From Vibrio hannami (lineage in GTDB: Bacteria > Pseudomonadota > Gammaproteobacteria > Enterobacterales > Vibrionaceae), in assembly GCF_029589055.1 (NCBI RefSeq), contig NZ_JARQZP010000003.1, positions 1,922,001 through 1,986,000 on the forward strand: 64,000 nucleotides of DNA. Direction: 5' to 3'. A program made the translations under genes and the position numbers. Shown here piece after piece: positions 44,825 through 54,101 of this stretch. The notes beneath the pieces were generated by a model. It was not told the origin of the DNA. It worked only from the letters and a program-made list of their open reading frames with translations, and searched no databases. Positions within the stretch are counted from its first letter, which is position 1. Every line of letters starts with the position of its first letter.

Positions 44825-45919
44825 TTATTGACAACAGCTCGTTTGCTTTGTCTTTGGACGCAGCCTCTTCCAGAAGTCATTAGCAATAATCAGGGTTAAA
44901 ACTAAGCCGCTAATCCACATAATGCTTGGTGGCAGAAGTTGGTTACTGCTAGCCAGCTGAGCCTGTATGTTTATGGAAAAACTATCAATCAGGAAGTTAG
45001 TTAGATACCCAAAGAAAATAGCGACACCAACTACGCCAGTTAAATAGCTGATGAGTGATCGTAAACCAAGCTCTTTATGCACAATCCCTAAGGTTGCCAT
45101 ATTGGTTGCAGGGCCAGCAAGTAAAAAAACCAATACAGCCCCCGGTGATACTCCTGCCAACATTAAACCTGCGGCAAGCGGCGTCGATGCTGATGCACAG
45201 ATATACATTGGTACACCGATAGCTGCCATCAACAACATAGCCCATGGACCCCGGCTGATTTCAGCCAATGCTTCCGATGGTACAAAGGTCACGACTAAAG
45301 CGGAGATTACCAGCCCAGCTACTAACCAGAGCGACAGGTCCTCGATCAGTTCACCAAAAGCGTAACGTTGTCCTTCCCAAAGTTTTTTCCACCAATGCTC
45401 TTTCTTCTCTTTAGGAACGGAAGTTTTATTGCTGCAACCACTAGAGCAACAAGAACTCGCTCCTTGCTCTTTTGCGGCATCAGTTTTTGTTTTTTCAGGT
45501 TCATCCTCTTTATCGATGAACAACACCAATGCCGCTGCAACGATTGCAGTAGTAACGGCAGCGATAGGTCGGATAATCGCCATAAATGGCCCAAGTAACG
45601 CGTATGAGATGGAAATCGAATCCACACCGGTTTCAGGAGTAGAAATTAAAAAAGCTGTCGTTGAACTTTTTGTCGCACCAGCGCGGCGTAACCCTATCGC
45701 CGCAGGAATAACACCACATGAGCACAGAGGTAGAGGAGTCCCCATGATAGCTGCTTTTATCGCTGGCCAAAGACCCGGCCCCGTAAAGTGATGAGCTAAA
45801 TTATTGCTACTCAGAAAGCTTTTTAACAACCCTGCGATGACTAATCCAATAATCAACCAAAAAGCAGCATCGAGCCAAAGGTCCAGCAATGTAGATAAAA
45901 ACGTTGAGATAATATTCAT
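44825..45919 (-). CDS. SO_0444-family Cu/Zn efflux permease
   Basis: 364 residues with about eight to ten membrane spans. Family hallmarks are GTPLPLCSCGVIPAAIGLRR, FLISTPETGVDSI, PMYICASASTPLAAGLM and AGPATNMATLG. A cytoplasmic loop has a cysteine cluster (SSCCSSGCSN) and the C-terminus ends SCCQ, both plausible metal-binding sites. It likely exports copper or zinc from the cytoplasm. It is 10 bases downstream of its MerR-type regulator, which has a metal-responsive promoter in front. Confidence 0.9.
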   Translation of the reverse strand: MNIISTFLSTLLDLWLDAAFWLIIGLVIAGLLKSFLSSNNLAHHFTGPGLWPAIKAAIMGTPLPLCSCGVIPAAIGLRRAGATKSSTTAFLISTPETGVDSISISYALLGPFMAIIRPIAAVTTAIVAAALVLFIDKEDEPEKTKTDAAKEQGASSCCSSGCSNKTSVPKEKKEHWWKKLWEGQRYAFGELIEDLSLWLVAGLVISALVVTFVPSEALAEISRGPWAMLLMAAIGVPMYICASASTPLAAGLMLAGVSPGAVLVFLLAGPATNMATLGIVHKELGLRSLISYLTGVVGVAIFFGYLTNFLIDSFSINIQAQLASSNQLLPPSIMWISGLVLTLIIANDFWKRLRPKTKQTSCCQ

Positions 45920-45929
45920 GATAAGCCTA

Positions 45930-46340
45930 CTATGATTGTGTTGCTGCTAGCGCGGTGAGGATTGTGCAGTTTTCAGCAGAGTGGGTACCACCACAACAAC
46001 GCTCATGAATTACTTTAAGGGCGTTATGCATATGCTGTAATTGAAGGATTTTCTGTTCAATATCATGCAGTTTCGCCTGTGTAATATTTTTTACGTCCTG
46101 ACAGGTATGTTGCGCAGGTTGGATCTGAATCGACAAAAGCTCCTGAATATCGCTCAAGGAAAGCCCCAGCTCTTTGGCGTGGAGAACGAATCTTAGTTTT
46201 TCAATACATTCATTATCATATTTACGGTAGCCGTTTGTAGCTCGTTGTGGATTCACTAATCCTTGTTGTTCGTAGAAACGAATCGCTTCGGTTGTAATGC
46301 CAAGGTGTTTGGCGAGCTGACCTCGGGTGAGTGACGTCAT
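45930..46340 (-). CDS. MerR-family metal-responsive regulator (ZntR-like)
   Basis: 136 residues. The N-terminal winged helix TRGQLAKHLGITTEAIRFYEQQGL...GYRKYD is a textbook MerR start, followed by the dimerisation helix and a metal-binding Cys set (HTCQDV, HERCCGGTHSAENC) like that of ZntR. It would switch on the permease gene when zinc or a related metal accumulates. First gene of a two-gene operon. Confidence 0.92.
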   Translation of the reverse strand: MTSLTRGQLAKHLGITTEAIRFYEQQGLVNPQRATNGYRKYDNECIEKLRFVLHAKELGLSLSDIQELLSIQIQPAQHTCQDVKNITQAKLHDIEQKILQLQHMHNALKVIHERCCGGTHSAENCTILTALAATQS

Positions 46341-46372
46341 TCCATACCCTTCTGAATTAAAGCGTTAAGCAA

Positions 46373-46404
46373 AGTATAAACCTTGTAGTGCGGTACAGGG
46401 TCAA
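46373..46404 (-). promoter_or_regulatory. MerR-type promoter with 20-bp spacer
   Basis: On the minus strand TTGACC (-35, 46404-46399) and TATACT (-10, 46378-46373) are 20 bases apart. The spacer carries the operator ACCcTGTA-N7-TACAaGGT. Overlong spacers with a central palindrome are characteristic of MerR activators. Confidence 0.8.
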
Positions 46405-46491
46405 GAATATATTGACTTACTTTGGCTCTAATAGATATGTTATTTTTAATAACATATCCGGCGTGTTACCAAACAGAGGAGCTTTGACTCG

Positions 46492-48461
46492 TTGACTATG
46501 AATACTGATCAAATTCTGCCTCTAGTGCTTGCAGGTCCAATCTTGCGTCGTGTTTCCACAACAGAGATTACCCTTTGGCTGGCGACCAGTAGTGATGTGG
46601 ATATTAGGCTCACTCTTATGCCTGAATCTGATTCTCAACAGGTCTATGAGTTTATAGCTGGTTCTGACAACAATCTTTGCCTGAACTTCTCACCAAATCT
46701 TAAGTATCAGATGGTTAATATTGCTCTATCTGATGAACTGCCGGTCGACCAGATGATCGGCTACGTTTTGCAATTGCGTATTTCTGACAGCGGTGAACAC
46801 GATTGGAAAGATATCACACAACTTGTCCCAACTTTGCTCTACCCCGGTAAAGAGAAACTACAATTTTGTATTCCTAAGAGGGTTAATTCTCTCCTTCATG
46901 GCTCATGCCGCAAGCCGCACTATGAAGGGACTGATGGACTGGTGGAAGCTGATAAACACTTAGCCGGTTTGCTTTCCGGTAATCCTTCAGAACTACAACA
47001 GAAGTGGCCATCCATGTTGGTTATGTCTGGCGATCAGATTTATGCCGACGATGTTGCAGGTCCTATGCTAAGAGCCATTCATCAGCTATCAACTACGCTT
47101 TCATTCCCAATAGAGCGCTGGAATACGGAGACGGATAGTTCCTCGTCTATGACCAGTGAAGAGCTTTATAACCACTCAGACAGTTATTATGGTCGCACTC
47201 ATATTTTGCCAAGCAATGATGAGAGTGAAAATCTACTCAGAGTGTTGTTTGGTGGTGCTCGCAAACCGGTTTTTACCAGTACGACGGCGGAAAATCATCT
47301 GATAACACTGGGCGAGTATTTAGCTTGTTACCTGCTTTCATGGTCTCCGGCTCCTTGAAACTGATTAATTTGGACGCACCGGTAAGTCTTGATGATGCCA
47401 AAATGGCGAAATATCAACAGGAGCGAGAGGTAATCGAGAAGTTTGTTTCCGGCCTTGATAATGTGCAAAGGCTATTTGCTCATATTCCTGTTGCGATGAT
47501 CATGGATGATCACGATGTTACCGATGATTTTAACCTGCATCGTCACTGGGAAGAGACGGTATATAACCATCCGCTCTCTCGAAGAATGATCGGTAACGGC
47601 ATACTTGCTTATCTGATTAATCAGGCATGGGGCAATAATCCACAGATTTTCTCCAGGCAGTTGATGAACAATATTCAGGACGCTATAGGTGATTTGGAAC
47701 AATCAACGTATAGCGAGTTACTGGACGATCTGATTAAGCTAGAGTCATGGGATTTTGACTGGAATACCTCGCCACCTTTGGTTGTACTGGATACACGCAC
47801 GCGACGCTGGCGTAGTGAGTCTTCACCGACTCAGCCTTCCGGTCTTCTGGATTGGGAAGCGCTAACTGATTTACAACGACGCTTAAGCGGACACTCCTCT
47901 GTTCTCCTTGTTTCAGCAGCCCCCATTTTTGGTGTAAAACTGATTGAAGTCATCCAGCGCGTGGTCACCTTCTTCGGTTATCCACTTGCAGTTGATGCTG
48001 AATACTGGATGGCGCATCCCGGGACCGCACACGGAATCTTAAATGTGTTTTGTCACCGAAAAACACCTCAACACTTTGTGGTGTTAAGCGGCGATGTGCA
48101 CTATTCATTTGTCTACGATATAGAGCTCCGAGGGCGCCACAATAGCCCGGAAATCTGGCAAATATGTAGTAGTGGTCTTAAGAACAGTTTCCCTGAGCCC
48201 TTACTCGGAACCCTCGACAAACTAAACCGTTGGCTTTACTCCCCGCGTTCACCGCTCAACTGGTTTACAAGGCGCAGGAAAATGCGAATAACACCACGTA
48301 AACCTGTTGGGGCAAAGTCGGGAAGGCGATTGCTAAATCATTCGGGTATAGGGCTGGTGGAGCTAGATGAATCTGGCCGCCCGATTAAAATTAGTCAGTT
48401 AATTGGTGCTGACAAACCCGTTGTGTTCGAGGGCAGGGAAGATGAAGCGAACTGGCATTAG
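46492..48461 (+). pseudogene. PhoD-like phosphatase, single-base frameshift
   Basis: Two overlapping frames form one alkaline-phosphatase-D-like protein of about 655 residues. The first holds the N-terminal sandwich and VMSGDQIYADDV. It reaches LLSWSPAP and stops at 47356-47358. The second frame continues directly with KLINLDAP and contains IMDDHDVTDDF and VVLSGDVHYSFVYD, the remaining metal-binding blocks. Restoring one G in CCTTGAAA (giving Trp-Lys) rejoins them. No signal peptide is visible. The start at TTG 46492 fits GAGGAG at 46477; ATG 46498 is the alternative. Confidence 0.82.
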
Positions 48462-48483
48462 TATTTAATGCCAGCTTATACCG

Positions 48484-49290
48484 TCAATAACGAATGACGT
48501 TCTCAACCGTATCAACACCGTCGATGGTTACGGAAACGACGTCTCCATCAGATAGTGCCTGCGTTCTACCGGGAGTCCCCATAAATATGAGGTCGCCAGG
48601 TTTCAGGGTAAAGTATTTGCTGAGATAACTAACAACTTTGCTGGTACTGTGAATCATATTTCGGGTATTTTCCTGCTGAACAATCTTGTTGTTTAGCCTG
48701 GTTGTGAGCAACACATTTTCATAGTCAACGCCTCGAGTGATAGTGGCCGCGATCGGACCAAAATTGTCAGCGGCTTTCGCTCTCATCCATTGAAGGTCTT
48801 GCCCTTGCCAGCTCCTTTCCGTTATGTCGTTACCAACAGTGACACCAAAAATGACCTCTTTTGCTTCTGCTTCAGAGATGTTTTTTGCCACTTTGCCAAT
48901 GACTAAAACCAACTCGCCCTCAAAGTGAACGTTTCGGGCATCCAATGGTAGTGTTAGATCTTTCCCGGAAAGTAGAAGTGAGGAGGGTAGTTTTAAAAAT
49001 AATGGGGGAGGTTGATTTGAGGGAGAAGACAGATGGCTCGCGAAGTTCATACCAACAGCAAAGACCTTTTCAGGTACTGTTGGAAGCAATACTTCAACAT
49101 CGTCGATATTTAGCTCGTCATCTATGACGCTAAAATCACCAAAGATATCACCTTGTATAGGTTTGATTATATTGCCTTCTAAGCTTCCATAATTTTGTTC
49201 GCCATTGAACATGTAGCGAATGTATTTTTGAGTCGCGGAGTGGGTTGGTAATGAAACCAAAAAAACAACAAATAGAAACATCCATTTCAT
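48484..49290 (-). CDS. Exported fumarylacetoacetate-hydrolase-family protein
   Basis: 268 residues. The C-terminal 200 residues carry the FAH fold: FAVGMNFASHL, LFLKLPSSLLLSG, the metal-binding VHFEGELVLVIG, FGVTVGNDITERSWQ, RAKAADNFGPI and LKPGDLIFMGTPGRT. Members hydrolyse or decarboxylate 2,4-diketo acids and need a divalent metal. Unusually, the protein starts with a typical Sec signal peptide (MKWMFLFVVFLVSLPTHSA), which would place a normally cytoplasmic enzyme in the periplasm. It is convergent with the PhoD-like gene and stands alone. Confidence 0.85.
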   Translation of the reverse strand: MKWMFLFVVFLVSLPTHSATQKYIRYMFNGEQNYGSLEGNIIKPIQGDIFGDFSVIDDELNIDDVEVLLPTVPEKVFAVGMNFASHLSSPSNQPPPLFLKLPSSLLLSGKDLTLPLDARNVHFEGELVLVIGKVAKNISEAEAKEVIFGVTVGNDITERSWQGQDLQWMRAKAADNFGPIAATITRGVDYENVLLTTRLNNKIVQQENTRNMIHSTSKVVSYLSKYFTLKPGDLIFMGTPGRTQALSDGDVVSVTIDGVDTVENVIRY

Positions 49291-49447
49291 TTTATGTGCT
49301 CCAACAAAAAAATTATCTAATCCAATGAAGTTTAGAACATAAGCTTGTAATACGAGCGATAATTGCCTATAGATCGATGAATTTCACTTTGCTTACTTCG
49401 GCTAGGTATGCTTGATTGGTTAAGTATGGGGCTGGTCGACTATGAAA

Positions 49448-49478
49448 CTTCCACCGGAAATGGTTATCCCGGTGGAAG
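49448..49478 (-). terminator. Hairpin after the subtilisin gene
   Basis: CTTCCACCGG/CCGGTGGAAG is a perfect 10-base stem with an 11-base loop downstream of the protease stop; only a short T run follows. Confidence 0.6.
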
Positions 49479-49501
49479 ATAGTTATTATTGAACTGCAAA
49501 G

Positions 49502-51247
49502 TTATGGTTTATTCACGATAATTGATTGTCCGCCATCGCTGGTAAAGACAATACTGCCCTGGTTTTTCCTAATACCGCTATTCACACATTCTGTTTGGCC
49601 TGTACACGTGCCTCCATCCGACCATGAACCGGAAAGTAATGGCCTAGGCTCTTCGTTGTAATAAACAATAGCGGTCCATGTTGAGCCGTTATTAATACTC
49701 TCAGAGGTAAGTGTGGATGTCGTATCGTCACTGCTTGTTAGGGTGACTGAACTACTAGTTTGGTCAGTTGCTCCTTCATTGTCTGTCACTGTAAGAGTGA
49801 TTGTATAAGTACCATCTGTTGTGAATGTATGAGATGCAGTCTCGCCTGTGTCAATTGCAGTGTCTCCAAAGTCCCATTCATAGGAATTTATGCTTCCATC
49901 ACTGTCGGAGGAACTTGATGCATCAAAGCTGCAAGTTAGTTCCGTACAGTCAGACGTAAATGCAGCACTAGGAGGCGAGTTTTGTCCTGAATCATCAACG
50001 GCAACTAAAGTTGGATCAAATACCGCCAAATTTATATCCAACAAAGGTTCCTGAATACCATCACTGGAGTCATCCACCCAGCCAGAGTTACCGTTATCAA
50101 TTAATGTGTCCCATATAGCACTAGGGGTTAAGCCGTTACTTGCCAGAAGAGCAGCCGCTCCAGCAACATGTGGGGATGCCATGGAGGTACCACTAATTGT
50201 ATTATATTCACCCCTTTCGATAGGATACGTTGACTTAATACACACACCTGGCGCTGAGATATTTATGATGTTGCCGGTGTTATCCCTGTTACTGAAATTA
50301 GCTAATGTGTCATCTTCATCTGGTCGGCATGTTGGTGAGCCGTTGGCGCCTGCTAAGCCATCAAAGTCCGCAAGTGCTGATACGGTAAACGCATAAGGTG
50401 CGTTAGCAGGCGTATAGTTGATACTGTGGTCACTCTCATTGCCAGCCGCGACAACAACAAAAACGCCTTGTTGGTATGCAGACTGAATGGCTTCGTTCAT
50501 TGCTACACTTTCACCTGCGCCACCCAAACTCATATTAATGACTTCTATTTCTTTTTGAGCCACAACCCAGTCGATACCAGCGATAATGCCAGCTAACGAA
50601 CCGGAGCCGGTTGAATCAAGCACTTTTATAGCCCAAAGGCGAGCGCCGGGAGCAACACCTACAACACCAAAGTCATTATCCAGAGCGCCAATGGTTCCGG
50701 CTACGTGCGTACCATGATAATGATCATCGTCTGCACTTATAGTTTCATCACAATAGTACTTACGTGCCCAAGGAGGTCCGCCAGAAGCAACCATGCAATT
50801 AGCGCCTCGTAACACATTCAAATCGGGGTGCTCAAAATCAATACCGGTGTCCAGAACCGCAACATCAACATTTACCCGGTAGTTATCAATTCCGTCGATT
50901 CTGAGCGCTGTGTAATTTGCATAAATACGTTCAACACCGGTAGGAATTTCTTGTGCAAATGCGGTGACAGCAATGTCTTCTTCGACATGAGAGACTTTAG
51001 GATTATTCTCAATGCCATTTAACGCTTTTTCAGGTACAGAAATAGAAAAACCTTTGATAACGTGATTAAACACATACCCGACGTGACCATCTGCATTTTG
51101 CGCTATTTCAGATGCGACACTCTCTGGAACGGCATTTTCATCCAGCACAACAATGTAGTTCATATGAATATTAGGTTTTTGTGCGTAAACCAAAGCGGAC
51201 AATAAAGTAGTTAGGATCAGGCAAAAAACATTTCGAATGATGCTCAT
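49502..51247 (-). CDS. Secreted subtilisin-like serine protease with PKD domain
   Basis: 581 residues from the ATG at 51247, which has GGAG 7 bases upstream. Order: signal peptide (to about VYA), an I9-type propeptide (about 28-95), and an S8 peptidase domain with D133 (AVLDTGID), H178 (HGTHVAGT), oxyanion N270 (AAGN) and S355 (SGTSMASPH). A PKD domain (about 425-505) contains YEWDFGD and GTYTITLTVTDNEG. A final Cys-containing module (CTGQTEC) resembles small C-terminal secretion or binding domains of marine proteases. It should digest extracellular protein. Monocistronic. Confidence 0.93.
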   Translation of the reverse strand: MSIIRNVFCLILTTLLSALVYAQKPNIHMNYIVVLDENAVPESVASEIAQNADGHVGYVFNHVIKGFSISVPEKALNGIENNPKVSHVEEDIAVTAFAQEIPTGVERIYANYTALRIDGIDNYRVNVDVAVLDTGIDFEHPDLNVLRGANCMVASGGPPWARKYYCDETISADDDHYHGTHVAGTIGALDNDFGVVGVAPGARLWAIKVLDSTGSGSLAGIIAGIDWVVAQKEIEVINMSLGGAGESVAMNEAIQSAYQQGVFVVVAAGNESDHSINYTPANAPYAFTVSALADFDGLAGANGSPTCRPDEDDTLANFSNRDNTGNIINISAPGVCIKSTYPIERGEYNTISGTSMASPHVAGAAALLASNGLTPSAIWDTLIDNGNSGWVDDSSDGIQEPLLDINLAVFDPTLVAVDDSGQNSPPSAAFTSDCTELTCSFDASSSSDSDGSINSYEWDFGDTAIDTGETASHTFTTDGTYTITLTVTDNEGATDQTSSSVTLTSSDDTTSTLTSESINNGSTWTAIVYYNEEPRPLLSGSWSDGGTCTGQTECVNSGIRKNQGSIVFTSDGGQSIIVNKP

Positions 51248-51391
51248 GAGTATGCTCCATATATACATGGTGGGGCGTACTGATATTATAGTAGATAAGG
51301 AGTAGGTGGCGTGGCTCAGAAAAGCGACACTTTACATTTGTCTGTTTGATGTGTTCTATTGATTGCAGGATTATTATCAAGGAAGAAGTTT

Positions 51392-52153
51392 ATGTGTCGT
51401 TGGTTAGCATACCAGGGAGAAGCGATATATATGGATGAGCTGGTCTATGAACCGGAGCATTCATTAGTCAACCAGAGCCTGGATGCGCGAAAAGCCGTTA
51501 CAAGAGTCAATGCTGATGGATTTGGATTGGGGTGGTATACGGAAAGAGATACTCCAGGGCAGTTCCATGAAGTTCTGCCAGCATGGAATGATCAAAATCT
51601 GCTAGCGCTTACTCACCATATTAAATCACGCCGTTTTATGGCACATGTTCGTTCCTCTACAGGAACGCAGGTATCACGTTCAAACTGCCATCCTTTTATT
51701 CATAACAACTGGATGTTTTTGCATAATGGTCAGATAGGTGGCTTTGAAAGTATTCGCTTTAAGCTGGAAAGGAAGTTATCGGAGCCGATATATTTGCTGA
51801 AAAAAGGCTCCACAGATAGTGAGCTAATATTTTTGCTAATGCTGCAAAATGGTTTAGAAGTAGAACCTATAGAAGCAATTAGGAAAACAATTAGTGACAT
51901 TAATGAGCTTATGTGTGAAAAGCCCATAACTGATCCGTTTAAGGCATCGATCTGTATTTCAAATGGTGACGAGTTTTGGGTTGTCCGTTATAGCTCCGAC
52001 AACCAGCCGCCAACGGTTTTTGTTGCTCGTCAGGCCAATAATCTGATATTCGCATCTGAGCCATTGGATAAAAGGTGTTGTTGGGAGAGTATCCCTTCAC
52101 AAAGCATACTACATGTTTCAGGGGTGAATATAACCCAGCATTTACTCGCATAA
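51392..52153 (+). CDS. Class II glutamine amidotransferase (YafJ-like)
   Basis: 253 residues starting MCRWLAYQG at 51392. The catalytic Cys2 must become the N-terminal residue, so this start is required, and AAGGAAG lies 8 bases upstream. Further family blocks are NADGFGLGWY, FMAHVRSSTG, NCHPFIHNNWMFLHNGQIGGF and STDSELIF. It resembles YafJ/EgtC-type amidotransferases, which transfer or hydrolyse the glutamine amide in the cytoplasm; the acceptor is unknown. Confidence 0.92.
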   Translation: MCRWLAYQGEAIYMDELVYEPEHSLVNQSLDARKAVTRVNADGFGLGWYTERDTPGQFHEVLPAWNDQNLLALTHHIKSRRFMAHVRSSTGTQVSRSNCHPFIHNNWMFLHNGQIGGFESIRFKLERKLSEPIYLLKKGSTDSELIFLLMLQNGLEVEPIEAIRKTISDINELMCEKPITDPFKASICISNGDEFWVVRYSSDNQPPTVFVARQANNLIFASEPLDKRCCWESIPSQSILHVSGVNITQHLLA

Positions 52154-52297
52154 TTAAATTAATAAATAATTACAATACTGATGCCAGATTATTTATAAAT
52201 TTATGAAATATAGTCAAAAAATCGATCTTATTGATGGATAATTAAATAAGATGCTTCATAATCCTAGTATCTCTTTAAATGTTGTACTGAGTGCTGA

Positions 52298-52747
52298 ATG
52301 GAATCCAGACAAGTAAACAGGAATGTATCAGGTAGCTCTGTAGCTAAGTTTCTAGCTTTGATGAAGATTGTTCCCCGAAATCCAGTGGAACGTCAGCAGT
52401 GTGAGCAACTGTATCTGCAATTCTCTAGCGAAGTACACGATAGGCTTTATAAGGCTGTGACAAATGTCGTTGCCTCTATGGGTTTAGAAGAGGCTCCGCC
52501 AAAACTAGGCGCAAACATGAAAATGATACTTGCGCGCTCCCTTAGAAAACTAATGACAGCTTGCCTTTCTGGCAGGATGAGTTTTCTTACTGCTTCTAAC
52601 CTGGTTGCTCAGGGGCAGATCTACTTTAGTGTGGTCAACGAGTTGGAAAAGACCATGTATGGTGAGAAGTCCAACAACCATTTTGTTGGACTTCTGAATT
52701 CACTGGAAGATTCTAAAGAATCCCCACCAATTGCTAAAGCGTCTTAG
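52298..52747 (+). CDS. Hypothetical protein, 149 residues
   Basis: A leaderless, mainly helical protein (PVERQQCEQLYLQFSSEVHD, RSLRKLMTACLSGRMS, SNLVAQGQIYFSVVNELEKT) with a disordered acidic tail. No family recognised. AT-rich sequence without a clear Shine-Dalgarno precedes the ATG. It is convergent with the ankyrin gene. Confidence 0.55.
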   Translation: MESRQVNRNVSGSSVAKFLALMKIVPRNPVERQQCEQLYLQFSSEVHDRLYKAVTNVVASMGLEEAPPKLGANMKMILARSLRKLMTACLSGRMSFLTASNLVAQGQIYFSVVNELEKTMYGEKSNNHFVGLLNSLEDSKESPPIAKAS

Positions 52748-52767
52748 CAAGCCAATAGCTGGATCTC

Positions 52768-53208
52768 TTACTGGAGGCCAGTTAAGTATTCAACGATTTC
52801 ATCTTTCCCTTCGTCTTTAGCTTTTTCCAAAGGAGTGTTGCCATCTAGACCCTTGATGGATAGGTTGCCATCATTAGCAATAAGTAGCTTGAGAGCTGGA
52901 AGGTTGTCAGCCCATACTGCATCATGCAGCGGCGTATAGCCATTGCGAGGACCGACCGCATTTACATCGTATCCTGCGTCGATAAGCAGCTGAACAATTT
53001 TTATATTATCTTGGAACATTGCTGCATGAAGAGCTGTTCCGCCATATGAATCACGCTCGTCAGGATCTGGATTTAGCTTAAGTAGTTCGACGACTTTAGC
53101 TTCATTTCCATGATAAGCAGCAAGGTGAATTGTATCGCTGCATAGCGCTTTGTAGGAATATCCCAGAACAGAAAAAACGACAGCTGCAAAAACTAAGTAC
53201 TTTTTCAC
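52768..53208 (-). CDS. Exported ankyrin-repeat protein
   Basis: 146 residues with a signal peptide (to about KALC or ALCSD) and roughly four ankyrin repeats: DTIHLAAYHGNEAKVVELL, GGTALHAAMFQDNIKIVQLL, NGYTPLHDAVWADNLPALKLL and DGNTPLEKAKDEGKDEIVEYL. A periplasmic protein-binding role is likely; small exported ankyrin proteins are often paired with catalase or immunity roles, but nothing in the context supports either here. Confidence 0.88.
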   Translation of the reverse strand: MKKYLVFAAVVFSVLGYSYKALCSDTIHLAAYHGNEAKVVELLKLNPDPDERDSYGGTALHAAMFQDNIKIVQLLIDAGYDVNAVGPRNGYTPLHDAVWADNLPALKLLIANDGNLSIKGLDGNTPLEKAKDEGKDEIVEYLTGLQ

Positions 53209-53580
53209 TTTTACTTCCTCCTAGTTTTTTGACGAGCTACTACACCAGCGAATATATATTTGTTGATCATCTAACACCTCAATAAAAGTCTTCAATCAAG
53301 ACAATTTATAGAATCACGACTCGTTTGATTAGGCATATTTAACCAAACAGTCTGTTAGTGAAAATCAAACATTACCCATGAAGAGCCTCGAGTTTTGTAT
53401 TATTAGGTTTGAGCTAACAACACATAAGATCAGGGTTAGTCAGTTATTGTCTGTTGGTGCATTTGAATCCGAAGTTGAACAATTCTTGCCACTGTGTTTT
53501 GGAAAGCATGGAACTGTGTCCGGCTATTAACTACGCTTTAATAACGAAGACAACAAATATTAAGAAATAGGTAGAGTGTT
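53209..53580. other. Intergenic region with a possible 50-residue ORF
   Basis: About 370 bases between divergent ankyrin and EF-hand genes. One plus-strand ATG at 53378 opens a 50-codon frame (see separate entry). Otherwise only AT-rich promoter-like sequence is seen. Confidence 0.4.
53378..53530 (+). CDS. Possible 50-residue ORF
   Basis: ATG to TAA with protein-like composition (KIRVSQLLSVGAFESEVEQF, LPLCFGKHG) but no Shine-Dalgarno. It could be a small gene upstream of the EF-hand protein or a remnant. No family recognised. Confidence 0.25.
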   Translation: MKSLEFCIIRFELTTHKIRVSQLLSVGAFESEVEQFLPLCFGKHGTVSGY

Positions 53581-54021
53581 ATGAAAGGGAAACTGATACT
53601 GATTAATATACTGTTTATCGGTTCACTTGGTTCATCATTTGCGAATGGAAGCAAAACACAGCCAGACTTCAATTTGCTGGACACTGATTCTGATGGTTTG
53701 ATAAGCGCCGAAGAATTCGATGCATATAGAAGCTCTGTGAACCTCGATGAAGATGAGCAAACCGACGATCGAGATGGTGTCAGTGCTTTCCCTTCATTTG
53801 ACAAAGATAAAGACGGCTTTATCTCTGAAAGTGAGCTGGCAAGTCACGCTAAGTACTCAAACCCGGGAAATGGAACCGGGACTTTAAAGACGGAAAAAAG
53901 TAGTACTAAAAGCGTGAAAAAGAACAGCAATAATAAAAGCAATATAGGAAGTAAAGGGAGTGGTAATAGTAATAGGGGAAGTAGTAGCGGGAACAAAGGC
54001 AAGGGCAAAAAGGATCGTTGA
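53581..54021 (+). CDS. Exported EF-hand calcium-binding protein
   Basis: 146 residues. A signal peptide (to about SSFA) precedes two EF-hand loops, D34-T-D-S-D-G-L-I-S-A-E-E45 and D74-K-D-K-D-G-F-I-S-E-S-E85. The C-terminal 50 residues are low-complexity Ser/Gly/Asn/Lys-rich and end KGKGKKDR. It probably binds Ca2+ in the periplasm or outside the cell. The basic tail could bind polyanions such as LPS or acidic polysaccharide, which is inference. Confidence 0.88.
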   Translation: MKGKLILINILFIGSLGSSFANGSKTQPDFNLLDTDSDGLISAEEFDAYRSSVNLDEDEQTDDRDGVSAFPSFDKDKDGFISESELASHAKYSNPGNGTGTLKTEKSSTKSVKKNSNNKSNIGSKGSGNSNRGSSSGNKGKGKKDR

Positions 54022-54025
54022 ACTG

Positions 54026-54050
54026 AAAAAAGCCTGGCCTATAGCCAGGC
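54026..54050 (-). terminator. Terminator of the MRJP-like gene
   Basis: On the minus strand the stem GCCTGGC/GCCAGGC with a 5-base loop is followed by TTTTTT. It lies 50 bases past the stop of the MRJP-like gene. Confidence 0.8.
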
Positions 54051-54101
54051 AATGCGTCGAGAGTCGTGGAGTTAATTATTGTTTTTTTTAAGGATTATCG
54101 A

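Noticed and set aside
45368..45791. Plus-strand ORFs over the Cu/Zn permease
   Set aside because: The minus strand encodes a family-matching membrane protein here; the plus frames have no motif or start signal.
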